DNA of 6,278 nt, from the NCBI GenBank assembly GCA_009936695.1, contig JAACEA010000216.1:1-6278 (forward strand), written 5' to 3'. Below the pieces are notes generated by a model that did no database searches, was not told the origin of the DNA, and was given only the letters and a program-made list of their open reading frames with translations. Source of the stretch: Planctomycetia bacterium. Its GTDB lineage: Bacteria > Planctomycetota > Phycisphaerae > Phycisphaerales > SM1A02. This document shows, in pieces, positions 5,620 through 6,278 of this stretch; within the stretch, counting starts at the first letter, position 1; the number at the start of each line of letters is the position of its first letter. The translations under genes were made by a program, and so were the position numbers.

Positions 5620-6278
5620 CTCTCTCCGCCAAAGTAATAGTCGCAATAGCTCGTCGGCACCGGCGTGGGTATAGGTGTGTTCGTCGGCTGGGGCGTCGAG
5701 GTCGGCTCGGGAGTCGGTGGGATCATGGTCGGCGCCGGAGTAGGCTCGCCAGGGCAGATACAGCTGGTGCAGTCGCAGGAGTAAACATCTTCCATGACGG
5801 CGCACGTGTAGTCCACGTTGCTCGCGACCCAGTAGTCGCAAGTGAACCCGTAGCAGTCGGTGAATTCGCACCCACCGCAGTCGCACCCGCCGCAGTCGCA
5901 ATCGTAATCGGACTCCAAGAACCAGCAGGGGAACGAGCCGCTGTCGTCCCAGTCGTCGCATGTCTGGTCGAAGCACGTGGCGGGACATTCGGATAGCTCC
6001 CGGCCGTGGGAGGACGGGACCGGAGTTTCGTCGCGTGACGATGACGATGGGCTGTGCGTTTCCCACGACTCGAAGAAGCTCGCGCGGGCCAGCGGATCCG
6101 GGCCCACCTCGTCCAAGGCCGTCGAGTTGACTTCGACCCAGGAGAGGGGCCGCTCCCCGGCCGCCAGATCGTCTCCATGCCACGGGCTCGCCTCGAGCCG
6201 AACTCCACGGACGGGTCGCGGGAGTGTGTCCGCGTGCGCGTCGGCCGAAGTAGCAACCCCGCCACCATCACCACTGCC
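5475..6278 (-). CDS. Partial Cys-rich protein with Pro/Thr-rich linker, probably extracytoplasmic
   Basis: The frame is open from the right edge and 267 residues are visible; no start is seen. Residues 1-95 are polar, with a Ser-rich run near 76-82. Residues 98-175 hold 16 cysteines with many Asp, Trp and Tyr, including the duplicated CDCGG at 127-136. Residues 178-210 are a Pro/Thr linker of PTP, PEPT and TPIPTP units, followed by YCDYYFGGES (Cys212). Such a dense Cys block followed by a Pro/Thr linker is typical of disulfide-stabilised secreted or surface proteins; no signal peptide is visible because the 5' end is missing. I do not recognise the family. From about residue 220 (near 5620) onward the frame reads Arg/Ser/Pro-rich shadow of the PrpD gene to the stop at 5475, so the native C-terminus is probably lost. 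Codon third positions include noticeably more A/T (tat, ttt, ata, act, cct) than in the PrpD part. Confidence 0.65.
   Translation of the reverse strand, partial: GSGDGGGVATSADAHADTLPRPVRGVRLEASPWHGDDLAAGERPLSWVEVNSTALDEVGPDPLARASFFESWETHSPSSSSRDETPVPSSHGRELSECPATCFDQTCDDWDDSGSFPCWFLESDYDCDCGGCDCGGCEFTDCYGFTCDYWVASNVDYTCAVMEDVYSCDCTSCICPGEPTPAPTMIPPTPEPTSTPQPTNTPIPTPVPTSYCDYYFGGESGGPRRSRTRPGSSSPMPRSAGCPRSPSAPTPPSSFARRPPSIRRTAA
5613..5640. other. Junction between Cys-rich gene and truncated PrpD gene
   Basis: On the minus strand the Cys-rich protein reads sensibly up to YCDYYFGGES. The PrpD protein becomes recognisable at SEAVKDK in a different frame, within a few codons. The breakpoint must therefore fall at about 5613-5640. 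No transposase, target duplication or long repeat is visible at it. It marks either a deletion or recombination in the genome or a mis-join in assembly. Confidence 0.65.
5871..5900 (-). repeat. Two 15-bp tandem units encoding CDCGG CDCGG
   Basis: Read on the minus strand, TGCGACTGCGGCGGG is followed by the same unit with one synonymous change (GGC to GGT), and then another TGC. The near-identity at DNA level suggests a recent in-frame duplication within the Cys-rich block. Confidence 0.7.

Noticed and set aside
4138..5637. 499-residue plus-strand open frame
   Set aside because: It is the antisense shadow of the PrpD gene, a common result of high GC at third positions. It has low-complexity Arg/Gly/Asp/Val/His composition.
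5620..6183. 5' extension of the PrpD frame as its real N-terminus
   Set aside because: It reads as repetitive Arg/Leu-rich sequence, which is the shifted frame of the Cys-rich block. It bears no likeness to PrpD N-termini.
5723..6274. 183-residue minus-strand frame beginning with a hydrophobic MVMVAGLLL
   Set aside because: The start looks like a short signal peptide but the rest is Arg/Thr/Ala-rich shadow. The adjacent frame, open to the edge, gives the coherent Cys-rich protein.

Overview
The window is high-GC bacterial DNA (about 65-68% in the lines I counted). It holds four recognisable or partly recognisable housekeeping and transport genes between two incomplete, poorly characterised genes at the edges. 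Strong Shine-Dalgarno sequences are absent before the thiolase and fructose-bisphosphatase genes. Together with the GC content and gene content, this is compatible with a Gram-negative environmental bacterium, perhaps a Planctomycetota/Phycisphaerae-type lineage. That assignment is a weak inference; nothing in the sequence proves it.

Layout. (1) From the left edge to 608 (+) lies the 3' part of a gene encoding a pentapeptide-repeat Ala/Lys/Glu rod followed by a compact C-terminal domain I do not recognise. (2) A strong hairpin at 639-672 separates it from a convergent thiolase gene (716-1900, -). (3) A 214-bp divergent intergenic region with inverted repeats separates the thiolase from class I fructose-1,6-bisphosphatase (2115-3107, +). 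(4) A ten-helix EamA/DMT transporter (3220-4098, +) follows on the same strand after 112 bp. (5) A hairpin at 4143-4160 sits between the transporter and a convergent MmgE/PrpD-family gene (-, ending at 4162). (6) The PrpD gene has no start and no N-terminus. At about 5613-5640 its reading frame meets, out of frame, the coding sequence of a Cys-rich, Pro/Thr-linker, probably extracytoplasmic protein that runs off the right edge.

How the genes relate. The thiolase (acyl-CoA metabolism), FBPase (gluconeogenesis or sugar-phosphate cycling) and PrpD-like protein (2-methylcitrate-dehydratase superfamily) are central-metabolism enzymes. Their alternating strands argue against one operon; only FBPase and the transporter could be co-transcribed. 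The most unusual feature is the PrpD/Cys-rich junction, which is either a real rearrangement or an assembly chimera. The codon use of the two sides differs, which supports different origins. I found no CRISPR array, tRNA, rRNA, transposase or convincing new multi-gene system.
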